Position numbers and translations under genes: made by a program. The notes under the pieces are model-generated. The model was not told where the DNA came from and searched no databases. It worked only from the letters and a program-made list of their open reading frames with translations. Shown here in pieces: positions 35,195 through 45,952 of a stretch of DNA of 64,000 nucleotides. The stretch comes from Xanthomarina sp. F1114 (lineage in GTDB: Bacteria > Bacteroidota > Bacteroidia > Flavobacteriales > Flavobacteriaceae), in the NCBI RefSeq assembly GCF_026410255.1, contig NZ_JAPMLL010000007.1, positions 1 to 64,000 on the forward strand, written 5' to 3'. Within the stretch, counting starts at the first letter, position 1, and each line of letters opens with the position of its first letter.

Positions 35195-37804
35195 TTATTG
35201 TTCTTCTGCAACCAAACTTGATTGATTTCTAAAAACAAGTTTATCATCGAAGGCATCTAGTAAAATAATACTATCTGTAGTTATTTTTCCAGCTAATATT
35301 TCTTTACTTAATTCGTTTAGAACTTCTTTTTGAATGACTCTTTTTACAGGTCTGGCTCCATATTCTGGATGATAGCCTTTTTCAGCTAAATATTTAATAG
35401 CTTCATCTGTGGCATCAAAAGTTATACTTTGTTCAGATAACATTTTAGTTAAAGCCTTTATTTGTAAGCCAACAATGTCTTTAATATTGGCTTTAGATAG
35501 AGGGGTAAACATAATGGTGTCGTCTATTCTGTTTAAAAATTCTGGTCTTACACTTTGTTTTAATAACGCTAATACATCTACTTTAGCAGCTTCAATGGCC
35601 GAGTCGATATCTTTAGTTGCATCAAAACGCTCTTGAATAATATGGCTTCCAATATTAGAAGTCATTATAATGATGGTATTTTTAAAATCGGCAACACGTC
35701 CTTTGTTGTCTGTTAATCGTCCTTCGTCTAATACTTGTAATAAAATATTAAAAGTATCTGGATGTGCTTTTTCAATTTCGTCTAAAAGCACTACAGAATA
35801 AGGTTTTCTTCTTACAGCCTCAGTAAGTTGTCCGCCTTCATCGTACCCAACATATCCTGGAGGTGCACCAATTAATCTACTAACAGAATGACGTTCTTGA
35901 TATTCGCTCATATCTATTCTGGTTAGAGCGCTTTCATCGTTAAACAAATATTCTGCTAAGGCTTTAGCTAATTCTGTTTTACCAACACCTGTTGTTCCTA
36001 AAAACAAGAAGGTTCCAATAGGTTTTTGTGCGTTTTGTAATCCAGCTCTTGAGCGTCTTACAGCATCACTAACTGCAACTATTGCTTCTTCTTGACCAAC
36101 TACACGTTTGTGTAATTCGTCTTCTAACTTCAAAAGTTTTTCACGTTCACTTTGAATCATTTTTGTTACTGGAATTCCTGTCCATTTGGCTACAACATCT
36201 GCAATATCTTCATAAGTAACTTCCTCTTTAATTAAAGAGTTTTCAGATTGATTCTCTTGTAATTCTTTTTGAAGTTTTTCTAAAGTTTCTTTAGCCTCTT
36301 TAATTTTTCCGTAACGAATTTCTGCTACTTTTCCATAGTCGCCATCACGCTCTGCACGTTCGGCTTCCAGTTTAAATTCTTCAATATTGGCTTTAGCTGT
36401 CTGGATATTATCTACAACGTCTTTTTCGCTTTTCCATTTGGCATTTAACTCGTTGCGTTCTTCTTTTAAATTAGCCAAGTCTGAACGTAAAGATTTTAGC
36501 TTTAATTCGTCTTTTTCACGTTTAATAGCTTCAATCTCAATTTCCAATTGCATGACTTTTCTATCCAAAACATCTAACTCTTCTGGTTTTGAATTTATTT
36601 CCATACGTAATTTTGAAGCAGCTTCATCCATTAAATCGATAGCTTTGTCTGGAAGAAATCGGTTTGTAATATATCTTTCAGATAATTCTACAGCGCCAAT
36701 AATAGCTTCGTCTTTTATACGTACTTTATGGTGTGTTTCGTATTTTTCTTTAATTCCACGCAAAATAGAGATAGCACTTTCTGTGTCTGGCTCGTTAACC
36801 ATTACTTTTTGAAAACGTCTTTCTAGAGCTTTGTCTTTTTCAAAGTATTTTTGATATTCGTCTAAAGTGGTTGCTCCTATAGCTCTAAGTTCTCCTCTAG
36901 CTAGAGCAGGTTTTAAAATATTAGCAGCATCCATAGCTCCTTGTCCACCACCAGCACCAACTAATGTGTGAATTTCGTCAATAAACAAGACTATATCTCC
37001 ATCGCTTTCGGTAACTTCTTTAATCACAGCTTTTAGGCGCTCTTCAAATTCTCCTTTGTATTTTGCACCGGCAATTAGAGCTCCCATATCTAATGCAAAA
37101 ATTTGTTTGTCAATTAAATTTTCAGGAATATCTCCATCTACAATTCTGTGGGCTAAACCTTCGGCAATAGCAGTTTTACCTGTACCTGGTTCTCCAACTA
37201 GAATCGGGTTGTTTTTAGTACGTCTAGATAAAATTTGAAGAATTCTACGTATTTCTTCGTCTCTTCCAATTACTGGATCTAGTTTTCCGTCTTTTGCTAA
37301 TTGATTTAAGTTTTTAGCGTATTTGTTTAAAGAATTATATGTTTCTTCTTGACTTTGAGAGGTAACTCGGTCTCCTTTTCTTAACTCTTCAATACTGGCT
37401 ATAAGTCCTTTTTCTGTTGCTCCTTGATCTTTAAGCATTTGAGATATTTTGCTTTTAGACTTAAAAATAGCCAAGATTAAATGTTCAATAGACACATAAT
37501 CGTCTTTCATGTCCTTGGCTATTATTGATGCTTCGTTTAAAGTTTTTCCTGCATCGCGGGATAACATAATATCACCTCCAGAAACCTTTGCGTAGCTTTC
37601 TAATTGCTTATCTAAAGCTTGTTTTAAAACTGGAATATTGATATTCAGTTTTTTTAAAATAAATGGTAATACATTTTCATCAACCTCTGAAATGGCTTTA
37701 AATATATGTTCATTTTCTATTTGTTGATGGCCATAACCTTGAGCTATTTGCTGTGCTCGTTGGATGGCTTCTTGCGATTTTATGGTAAAATTATTTAAGT
37801 TCAT
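35195..37804 (-). CDS. clpB: ATP-dependent chaperone ClpB
   Basis: An 869-residue AAA+ disaggregase that works with DnaK to recover aggregated proteins. The N-domain (about 1-145) starts [20 protein letters not shown]. The first P-loop GEPGTGKT is at 204-211, with a Walker B in [15 protein letters not shown]. The long middle coiled-coil domain covers about 400-525, and the second P-loop GTTGVGKT lies near 605. The C-terminus has [16 protein letters not shown]. Length is normal. A 348-bp gap with hairpins lies upstream. Confidence 0.96.
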   Translation of the reverse strand: MNLNNFTIKSQEAIQRAQQIAQGYGHQQIENEHIFKAISEVDENVLPFILKKLNINIPVLKQALDKQLESYAKVSGGDIMLSRDAGKTLNEASIIAKDMKDDYVSIEHLILAIFKSKSKISQMLKDQGATEKGLIASIEELRKGDRVTSQSQEETYNSLNKYAKNLNQLAKDGKLDPVIGRDEEIRRILQILSRRTKNNPILVGEPGTGKTAIAEGLAHRIVDGDIPENLIDKQIFALDMGALIAGAKYKGEFEERLKAVIKEVTESDGDIVLFIDEIHTLVGAGGGQGAMDAANILKPALARGELRAIGATTLDEYQKYFEKDKALERRFQKVMVNEPDTESAISILRGIKEKYETHHKVRIKDEAIIGAVELSERYITNRFLPDKAIDLMDEAASKLRMEINSKPEELDVLDRKVMQLEIEIEAIKREKDELKLKSLRSDLANLKEERNELNAKWKSEKDVVDNIQTAKANIEEFKLEAERAERDGDYGKVAEIRYGKIKEAKETLEKLQKELQENQSENSLIKEEVTYEDIADVVAKWTGIPVTKMIQSEREKLLKLEDELHKRVVGQEEAIVAVSDAVRRSRAGLQNAQKPIGTFLFLGTTGVGKTELAKALAEYLFNDESALTRIDMSEYQERHSVSRLIGAPPGYVGYDEGGQLTEAVRRKPYSVVLLDEIEKAHPDTFNILLQVLDEGRLTDNKGRVADFKNTIIIMTSNIGSHIIQERFDATKDIDSAIEAAKVDVLALLKQSVRPEFLNRIDDTIMFTPLSKANIKDIVGLQIKALTKMLSEQSITFDATDEAIKYLAEKGYHPEYGARPVKRVIQKEVLNELSKEILAGKITTDSIILLDAFDDKLVFRNQSSLVAEEQ

Positions 37805-38152
37805 ATAGAATTATTTTTTTTGTTTCAATAAATCTGTCTCTCGACAAAATAAGATTGGAAACATGTTAGTTTTTAAATATTTATGTCTTATTTTAAAAGA
37901 TAAGTTATTCGCTTTTAAAGTTTATCTTTTTAATGTTATAAGATTATTTTGTTTTCTTTGTACAAGGTATTTCAATTATCTTACCAATATAAAAAGCAAG
38001 ACAAAATGTCTTTTCATGTCGCTAATAGCGTGACTTTTCGTCATATTGTAAGATTTTGAAACTAGTTGCGACCTATAAATGTGTTAATTAATAAGATTTT
38101 TATTACTGTTTATTGGTAAATAGTTTTATGGAAATAAAATATAATATTTTTC
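37805..38152. other. 348-bp divergent promoter region of clpB and ytxJ
   Basis: No gene is seen. Two small inverted repeats lie near the middle: AAGACA-AAA-TGTCTT at 37998-38012 and GTCGCT/AGCG(T)GAC at 38018-38034, adjacent to each other. They could be operator sites or hairpins in a long leader. The CIRCE heat-shock element is absent. Promoters for the two divergent genes are not clear from the consensus. Confidence 0.4.
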
Positions 38153-38545
38153 ATGGGAATTTTTAATAAAATATTCGGTACTTCTTCCGAAGAAAAAGAA
38201 GAAAAAGTGCTACCGTGGATAGCTTTAACAGATGTTGAGCAATTGGATAGCATTGAAGAAAAATCGAAAACTAAAACACAGGCTATATTTAAACATTCTA
38301 CCCGTTGTGGAATTAGCAGAATGGTTTTAAAACAGTTTGTTTCGTCATATAATTTGTCTGAAACGGATTTAGATCTTTACTTCTTAGACTTGCTGAATTA
38401 TCGCGATGTTTCTAAAGAAACTGGCTATAAGTTCCAAGTCATGCACGAGTCGCCTCAATTACTTATTATTAAAAATGGCGTAGTGGTTGCACATGGGTCT
38501 CATGGTGCTATTAATAGAATAGACATGGAGCAGTTTGTTGATTAA
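38153..38545 (+). CDS. ytxJ: Bacillithiol-type redox protein YtxJ
   Basis: A 130-residue thioredoxin-fold protein of the YtxJ family (monothiol bacilliredoxin-like). The active-site block is FKHSTRCGISRMV with one cysteine. The family acts with bacillithiol in reducing protein mixed disulfides. The N-terminus MGIFNKIFGTSSEEKEE is charged. ESPQLLIIKNGVVVAHGSHG contains the cis-proline-type loop. No bacillithiol biosynthesis genes are nearby. The gene stands alone ahead of pheT. Confidence 0.85.
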   Translation: MGIFNKIFGTSSEEKEEKVLPWIALTDVEQLDSIEEKSKTKTQAIFKHSTRCGISRMVLKQFVSSYNLSETDLDLYFLDLLNYRDVSKETGYKFQVMHESPQLLIIKNGVVVAHGSHGAINRIDMEQFVD

Positions 38546-38697
38546 ACCCTCTTAAGTAACAATATTTTATTCTAAAGCGTGAAATGAAGAGATGCCTCAT
38601 TCTTTTAGGTTTTTTTAGTTGAAATTGAAATTAGCTTTTGTAAATCCATTTTTTTGTGAGTTAGAAACATTTATTAGCTACAATTTTTAAAGCTTTG

Positions 38698-38729
38698 TTT
38701 GAATGCTTGAAAGCAATATTTTATCTTTG
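38698..38729 (+). promoter_or_regulatory. Predicted promoter of pheT
   Basis: TTTG (38698-38701), 20 bases, then TATCTTTG (38722-38729), an exact -7 match. Transcription would begin near 38736, 17 bases before ATG 38753. Confidence 0.75.
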
Positions 38730-38752
38730 CACCCTTAAATAAAAAATCAAAC

Positions 38753-41179
38753 ATGAAGATTTCTTACAATTGGTTAAAACAATTTATTAGTACTACTTGG
38801 GATCCAGATCAAGTTAGCGAGTTGTTAACAGATTTAGGCCTGGAGGTTGAAGGGCTCAGTCCTTTTCAATCTATTAAAGGCGGATTGGAAGGTATAGTGG
38901 TTGGAGAGGTTTTAACTTGTGTACAGCATCCAAATGCAGATAGACTTAAACTAACTACAGTTAATATTGGGATAGACAAACCTGTGCAAATAGTTTGTGG
39001 TGCTCCAAATGTAGCAGCTGGCCAAAAAGTACCAGTAGCAACTATTGGAACTACTTTATATACTGAACAGGGTGAAGCATGGACCATTAAAAAAGGAAAG
39101 ATTAGAGGCGAGGAGAGTTTTGGAATGATCTGCGCTGAAGACGAACTTGGCCTAGGAAAGTCGCATGATGGTATCATGGTTCTCGACGAAAAAATTAAAG
39201 TGGGAACTCTTCTTAACCAGATTTTTGAAGTAGAGAACGATCATGTTTTTGAAATTGGTTTAACACCTAATAGAGCAGATGCCATGAGTCACTTTGGTAC
39301 GGCACGTGATTTAAGAGCAGGCTTACTTCAAAAAAATATAAGTTTAGAAATGATTACTCCGTCTGTGAGTGCTTTTCATGTTGCCAACAGAACCCAAAGA
39401 ATTGATGTAGATGTAAAAAATAAAGAGTTGGCTCCAAGATATTGTGGCTTGACTATTTCTGGTTTACAAGTAGAAGATTCGCCAATCTGGTTACAAAACA
39501 GATTAAAAGCTATTGGATTAACTCCAAAAAATAATATTGTAGATATTACAAATTATGTGTTGCACGAATTAGGGCAGCCTTTACACGCTTTTGATGTATC
39601 GAAAATTACTGGAAATAAAATTGAAGTAAAAACTTTAGCAAAAGGAACAAAGTTCACCACTTTAGATGGTGTAGAACGCGAATTACACGAAGAAGATCTT
39701 ATGATTTGTAATACCGAAAAGCCAATGTGTTTTGCAGGGGTTTTAGGAGGTATAGAATCTGGGGTTACCGATTCAACTTCAAGTATATTTTTGGAAAGTG
39801 CTTATTTTAATCCGGTAAGCGTTAGAAAAACAGCTAAAAGACATCATTTAAACACAGATGCTTCTTTTAGATTTGAAAGAGGAATTGATCCAAATATTAC
39901 GGAGTATGCTTTAAAAAGAGCGGCTTTGTTAATTCAAGACATTGCTGGAGGTGAAATTACTAGCGATATTGTTGATTTCTACCCGAAAAAGATTGAAGAT
40001 TTTCAAGTGCGTTTAAGTTACGACAATGCAAAAAAGTTAATTGGTCAAGATTTAGCAGAAGATACTATTAAAGATATTCTGATGTCTTTAGATATTAAAA
40101 TCAATAATGTTACAGAAACTGGCTTAGGTCTAACAGTTCCCGCATATAGAAATGACGTGCAACGTGAAGCCGATATTATAGAGGAAATTATAAGAGTATA
40201 CGGTTATAATAACATTATAACTTCTAAAAAACTAAATGCTTCTATCTCTAGTACTTCTAAGTTTGAAGATTATAACTTGCAGAATATTATTGGAGATCAA
40301 TTGGTGGCTCAAGGTTTTTTCGAAACCTTAACCAACTCTCTAACAACACCAGAATATACTAATTTAAGCGAGCAACTTAAAGAGGAGTTTCAAGTAAAAA
40401 TGTTGAACCCTTTGAGTCATGACTTAAGCGTTTTAAGACAGTCGGTGTTATTTTCTGGTTTAGAGAATGTAAGTCATAACATCAACAGAAAAAGAGATCG
40501 ATTAAAACTTTTTGAGTATGGTAAGACCTATCATAACTTTAAAGAAAATAGAGAAGAGCATAAGCATTTATCTTTATTTGTAACGGGAGACAAGCATCCA
40601 GAGAGGTGGAATGCAGAATCTAAGACTTCCGATTTCTTTTATATAAAAGGTGTTGTTTCTAGTGTTTTAAAACGTTTGGGTTTATCTAATTTTAAAGCTT
40701 CTTCATTTACTAACGATGTGTTTAGTGAAGGTGTAGTTTTATTAATAGGAAAAAAGCCAGTGGTAGAATTTGGATTGGTTAAAAAATCTATATTAAAGCA
40801 TTTTGGGATTTCTCAGGATGTGCTCTTTGCAGATTTTAACTGGGACTTGGTTATAGAGTTAGCTAGAAATAATAAGATTAGTTTTAAAAATATTGCTAAA
40901 TACCCGGAGATTAAGAGAGATTTTGCTTTATTGATTGACAACAAAGTCTTGTTTGAAGATATAGATAGAATAGCAAATACTACAGAAAAGAAACTTCTTA
41001 AAACTGTTAACTTGTTTGATGTGTATCAAGGTAAAAACTTGCCTCAGGGGAAGAAAAGTTATGCTGTAAGCTTTACGTTTCAAGATGAACATAAAACTTT
41101 AACAGACAAACAAATAGATAAGATTATGACAAAACTTCAAGAGAATTTTAAAAAGGAACTTGGAGCAGAATTAAGATAA
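38753..41179 (+). CDS. pheT: Phenylalanine--tRNA ligase beta subunit
   Basis: An 808-residue subunit that with PheS charges tRNA-Phe and edits Tyr-tRNA. It begins MKISYNWLKQFI. An OB-fold tRNA-binding domain follows (VVGEVLTCVQHPNADRLKL), then B3/B4 and B5 domains, and finally a ferredoxin-like anticodon-binding domain at the C-terminus (FKNIAKYPEIKRDFALLIDN). Length is typical. pheS is not adjacent, common in Bacteroidota. It has its own promoter and terminator. Confidence 0.96.
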   Translation: MKISYNWLKQFISTTWDPDQVSELLTDLGLEVEGLSPFQSIKGGLEGIVVGEVLTCVQHPNADRLKLTTVNIGIDKPVQIVCGAPNVAAGQKVPVATIGTTLYTEQGEAWTIKKGKIRGEESFGMICAEDELGLGKSHDGIMVLDEKIKVGTLLNQIFEVENDHVFEIGLTPNRADAMSHFGTARDLRAGLLQKNISLEMITPSVSAFHVANRTQRIDVDVKNKELAPRYCGLTISGLQVEDSPIWLQNRLKAIGLTPKNNIVDITNYVLHELGQPLHAFDVSKITGNKIEVKTLAKGTKFTTLDGVERELHEEDLMICNTEKPMCFAGVLGGIESGVTDSTSSIFLESAYFNPVSVRKTAKRHHLNTDASFRFERGIDPNITEYALKRAALLIQDIAGGEITSDIVDFYPKKIEDFQVRLSYDNAKKLIGQDLAEDTIKDILMSLDIKINNVTETGLGLTVPAYRNDVQREADIIEEIIRVYGYNNIITSKKLNASISSTSKFEDYNLQNIIGDQLVAQGFFETLTNSLTTPEYTNLSEQLKEEFQVKMLNPLSHDLSVLRQSVLFSGLENVSHNINRKRDRLKLFEYGKTYHNFKENREEHKHLSLFVTGDKHPERWNAESKTSDFFYIKGVVSSVLKRLGLSNFKASSFTNDVFSEGVVLLIGKKPVVEFGLVKKSILKHFGISQDVLFADFNWDLVIELARNNKISFKNIAKYPEIKRDFALLIDNKVLFEDIDRIANTTEKKLLKTVNLFDVYQGKNLPQGKKSYAVSFTFQDEHKTLTDKQIDKIMTKLQENFKKELGAELR

Positions 41180-41203
41180 TTAGTTATAAAATATAGTGTA
41201 TAA

Positions 41204-41231
41204 AAAAAGCCTCGAATTAACGAGGCTTTTT
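41204..41231. terminator. Rho-independent terminator between pheT and the cold-shock gene
   Basis: AAAAAGCCTCG, loop AATTAA, CGAGGCTTTTT: an 11-bp stem usable on both strands, ending pheT and the convergent cold-shock gene. Confidence 0.92.
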
Positions 41232-41262
41232 CAATGTTGTTAAGTAATTAAGTAATAAAGTA

Positions 41263-41457
41263 TTAATCTATTACTTTTACATTTACTGCATTTAATCCTT
41301 TTCTACCTTCTTGTAAATCGAATTCTACAACATCGCCTTCACGAATTTCATCGATTAAACCAGAAATGTGTACAAAATGTTCTTTGTTTGTGTCGTCTTC
41401 AACAATAAATCCAAATCCTTTAGTATCGTTGAAAAATTTTACTGTTCCTTTACTCAT
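41263..41457 (-). CDS. Cold-shock protein (CspA family)
   Basis: A 64-residue OB-fold RNA-binding protein. The RNA-binding motifs are KGFGFI (13-18) and HFVHIS (27-32). It starts MSKGTVKFFNDTKGFGFI and is complete. It melts mRNA structure, often at low temperature. The window does not show which stimulus induces this one. About 160 bp separates it from the divergent DUF2007 gene, enough for a regulated leader. Confidence 0.95.
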   Translation of the reverse strand: MSKGTVKFFNDTKGFGFIVEDDTNKEHFVHISGLIDEIREGDVVEFDLQEGRKGLNAVNVKVID

Positions 41458-41615
41458 TGTAATAATTTAAAATATTTAATAATACACAAATGTAATCATA
41501 TTTTTTAACAAACTAAATTTTTCTTGTTTTTTAAAAAGGCTCTATTTTTCGAGATTAATACGAACAAAACTGAGGCTTATTTCGTATATTTAAGAAACTC
41601 TTAATATCTATTACT

Positions 41616-41849
41616 ATGGAATCTGGTTATATAAAAATTTATACAGGTAGTTTTATTATTGCTCAACTTATAGTAGATAAATTAGACGCCGTTGGAATAA
41701 GTCCTATTGTAAAAGATGAATCTGAATCTGGAAGGTTAGCGGGTTTTGGATCTTCTATTCCTGGGTATCAAGAAATATTTGTAAGCGAAGAAGAACTCGA
41801 TGCTTCTGTACCTATTGTAGAGAGTGTAACTGCAGAGTTGCAACCTTAG
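41616..41849 (+). CDS. DUF2007-type small protein
   Basis: A 77-residue protein: YIKIYTGSFIIAQLIVDKL, PIVKDESESGRLAGFGSS, then YQEIFVSEEELDASVPIVES. This is the short DUF2007 (putative signal-transducing) fold, a beta-alpha-beta domain resembling ACT/PII-like small domains. There is no membrane segment. The role is unknown. A strong inverted repeat follows. Confidence 0.8.
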   Translation: MESGYIKIYTGSFIIAQLIVDKLDAVGISPIVKDESESGRLAGFGSSIPGYQEIFVSEEELDASVPIVESVTAELQP

Positions 41850-41863
41850 ATTAAGGCTTAGAA

Positions 41864-41899
41864 TCGCAGTTTTTAGAATTTTATAGCTAAAAACTGCGA
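41864..41899. terminator. Perfect 13-bp inverted repeat between convergent genes
   Basis: TCGCAGTTTTTAG pairs with CTAAAAACTGCGA around a 10-base loop. Unlike the other terminators here, the A/T run lies inside the stem and is not followed by a T-run. It separates convergent genes and probably ends transcription both ways. Confidence 0.7.
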
Positions 41900-41915
41900 C
41901 TTTAAACAAGATGGC

Positions 41916-43616
<1,701 letters not shown>

Positions 43617-43654
43617 TTAACAACGAATTAACAACAGATGTTACTGGCAACTTA

Positions 43655-43662
43655 TATTTTTG
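43655..43662 (+). promoter_or_regulatory. Predicted -7 element of the thioredoxin-like lipoprotein gene
   Basis: TATTTTTG matches TAnnTTTG and lies 33 bp before ATG 43696. No clear TTG is found upstream at 17-23 bases. Confidence 0.4.
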
Positions 43663-43695
43663 TCTTTGATATAAACGAATATCTTAAACAGATTT

Positions 43696-45120
43696 ATGAA
43701 GCACCTTTACCTGTTAATATTACTTCTAATAACTCTTGTGTCGTGCAAAAGAGATGCTAAGCAAGACGAGGGAGATGTTGCTTATTTTGGTGGCGAAATA
43801 ATAAACCCATCTAATAATTTTGTGGTTTTACTTAAAGGGAACTCTGTTATAGATACTTTAACCCTAGACCCTAAAAATAGATTTATTTATAAAGTGAACG
43901 AACTAGATTCTGGTTTATACACTTTTTCTCATGGAGGTGAAATACAAATGGTTTTGTTAGAGCCAAACGATAGTATTATGTTTAGATTAAATACTATGGA
44001 ATTTGACGAGTCGTTGGTGTTTACAGGAGTTGGAGCCAAAAAGAATAATTACTTAATTAACTTGTATTTAGATGGTGAAATTGAAGATAAGCTTGTTTTA
44101 GGGTTTAGTAACTTGCCTCCGGAAGAATTTGAATACAAATTGGATTCTCTTAGAGAGTTTAAGCTAAATAACTTACGAGAATTTACATATAAACAAGGAA
44201 CCTCTGAACTTTTCAACCATTTAGCAGAATCTAATATTAATTACGATTATTACTTAAGTAAAGAAACTTATCCGTTTATTAATTACACTAAAAATGAACG
44301 AGATAACTTTAAAGCTTTACCTGAAGGGTTTTATAGTTACCGCAAAAATATTGATTATAACGATGAAGATCTATTAGATTACTTCCCATATTCTTCGTTT
44401 TTAAAACATCATTTTGAAAACCTAGCACTTTCAGAACATTTTAAACATTCTAACGATAGTATTTTTAGTAAAAAATCTCTAGACTATAGCTTAATAAGAT
44501 TGAACTTAATAGATAGTTTGATGACTAATGAAAACATTAAAAACTCCTTATTAATTAGTGCAACTATTGAGTATATTAGTAATAACAAGGATGTGGATAC
44601 CTACCAAAGCGTTCTCAGTTCCTTTCTTGATAAAAGTTCCAATACAAGACATAAGGAATACGTAAGTAAATTGGTGTCTGCTTTAGTTCTTTTAAAACCG
44701 GGGAACCCATTGCCGGATGTTAGAATTTTTGATGTTGAAAATAATGAATTGAATCTAAGATTTGTTTTAGGAAATAACCCTTGTGTTATTTTCTTTTGGT
44801 CTCAAGCCACAATGACTCATGTGGAAGAATGCCATAGGAAAGTTGAAGAGTTAAAAGAAAAGTATCCAGAAATAACCTTTATTGGAATAAATGCCAATAA
44901 TGACGATAAAAACTTATGGAAAAGAACTTTGGATAAATTGCATATTGATAGCGCCAAAGAATACATTTTAAAGAAACCACAAGAAGCGCGACAAACCTTA
45001 GCTATTTTTCCAATAAGTAAGGTTATTATCCTTAATAATAAAGGTTTGATAGTTAACTCTCATGCCAATATGTTCTCTAGTAATTTTGAAGAAGAACTTT
45101 TAGGTGTTATAAATCAATAA
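43696..45120 (+). CDS. Thioredoxin-fold lipoprotein without the CXXC site
   Basis: A 474-residue lipoprotein (lipobox ITLVSC, cysteine 17). The N-terminal half resembles the DUF4369-type domain ahead of TlpA domains in Bacteroidota. The C-terminal domain (about 335-474) starts PGNPLPDVRIFDVENNEL and continues NPCVIFFWSQATMTHVEEC. In a TlpA domain the loop after FFW should be xCxxC; here it is SQATMTH. The thiol pair is therefore missing, although a later IFPISKVIILNNKG cis-proline loop is present. It is probably a periplasmic binding or structural protein, not a reductase. Terminator follows directly. Confidence 0.8.
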   Translation: MKHLYLLILLLITLVSCKRDAKQDEGDVAYFGGEIINPSNNFVVLLKGNSVIDTLTLDPKNRFIYKVNELDSGLYTFSHGGEIQMVLLEPNDSIMFRLNTMEFDESLVFTGVGAKKNNYLINLYLDGEIEDKLVLGFSNLPPEEFEYKLDSLREFKLNNLREFTYKQGTSELFNHLAESNINYDYYLSKETYPFINYTKNERDNFKALPEGFYSYRKNIDYNDEDLLDYFPYSSFLKHHFENLALSEHFKHSNDSIFSKKSLDYSLIRLNLIDSLMTNENIKNSLLISATIEYISNNKDVDTYQSVLSSFLDKSSNTRHKEYVSKLVSALVLLKPGNPLPDVRIFDVENNELNLRFVLGNNPCVIFFWSQATMTHVEECHRKVEELKEKYPEITFIGINANNDDKNLWKRTLDKLHIDSAKEYILKKPQEARQTLAIFPISKVIILNNKGLIVNSHANMFSSNFEEELLGVINQ

Positions 45121-45121
45121 A

Positions 45122-45151
45122 AAAAGCCTCAAAATTTATTTTGAGGCTTTT
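45122..45151. terminator. Rho-independent terminator
   Basis: AAAAGCCTCAAAA, loop TTTA, TTTTGAGGCTTTT: a perfect 13-bp stem two bases after the stop of the lipoprotein gene. It also serves the convergent transaldolase gene. Confidence 0.9.
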
Positions 45152-45170
45152 CTTTTATTAAATAAAACGT

Positions 45171-45824
45171 TTAGTTTCCTTTTTTGTAATCTTCTAAAAA
45201 TTTAGCTAATCCAATATCTGTAAGTGGGTGCTTTAAAAGGCCTTCAATAGCGCTTAATGGTCCTGTCATAACATCTGCTCCTAATTTAGCACAATCTATA
45301 ATATGCATGGTATGACGAACAGAAGCTGCTAATATTTCAGTTTCAAAACCGTAGTTGTCATAAATTAGTCTTATCTCTCCAATAAGATTTAGACCATCTG
45401 TAGAAATATCGTCTAATCTGCCAATAAAAGGTGACACATAAGTGGCTCCAGCTTTTGCAGCTAATAAGGCTTGTCCTGCAGAAAAAACTAAAGTAACATT
45501 GGTTTTAATGCCTTTATCAGAAAAGTATTTACAAGCTTTAACACCATCTTTAATCATTGGAAGCTTAATTACTATTTGCTCGTGCAATTCGGCTAAAGCT
45601 TCACCTTCGCGAACCATTCCTTCAAAATCAGTCGAGATAACTTCTGCACTAACATCTCCATCTACAATATTGCAGATGTTTACATAATGCTTTAAAATGT
45701 TATCATGTCCGGTAATGCCTTCTTTTGCCATTAGAGAAGGGTTTGTTGTAACGCCATCAAGTACTCCAAGATCTTGAGCTTCTTTAATTTGAGCTAAATT
45801 GGCAGTGTCGATAAAAAATTTCAT
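45171..45824 (-). CDS. fsa: Fructose-6-phosphate aldolase / small transaldolase
   Basis: A 217-residue single-domain TIM barrel of the short transaldolase family. It begins [32 protein letters not shown] is the conserved block near 25-36. The Schiff-base lysine is K87 in [25 protein letters not shown] and PFIGRLDD follow. The activity is either fructose-6-phosphate aldolase or transaldolase. In Bacteroidota many of these act as transaldolase, so the exact reaction is open. Confidence 0.88.
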   Translation of the reverse strand: MKFFIDTANLAQIKEAQDLGVLDGVTTNPSLMAKEGITGHDNILKHYVNICNIVDGDVSAEVISTDFEGMVREGEALAELHEQIVIKLPMIKDGVKACKYFSDKGIKTNVTLVFSAGQALLAAKAGATYVSPFIGRLDDISTDGLNLIGEIRLIYDNYGFETEILAASVRHTMHIIDCAKLGADVMTGPLSAIEGLLKHPLTDIGLAKFLEDYKKGN

Positions 45825-45952
45825 AAATAATTATTTTTTTAATTCTTTTTAAGAATTTAGTTGTGTTTACTCCGAAATATCGGTTCTACAAAATTACAAT
45901 TTATAATGCTTTGCTTGTCTTATTAGTTTGCAAAAATCTGTTAAATAAAGTT

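Noticed and set aside
36387-36812. A 141-residue plus-strand frame inside clpB
   Set aside because: It is antisense to a clearly conserved gene and rich in S, F and L, as shadows of coiled-coil codons are.
37805-38152. CIRCE operator upstream of clpB
   Set aside because: The TTAGCACTC-N9-GAGTGCTAA pattern is not present on either strand.
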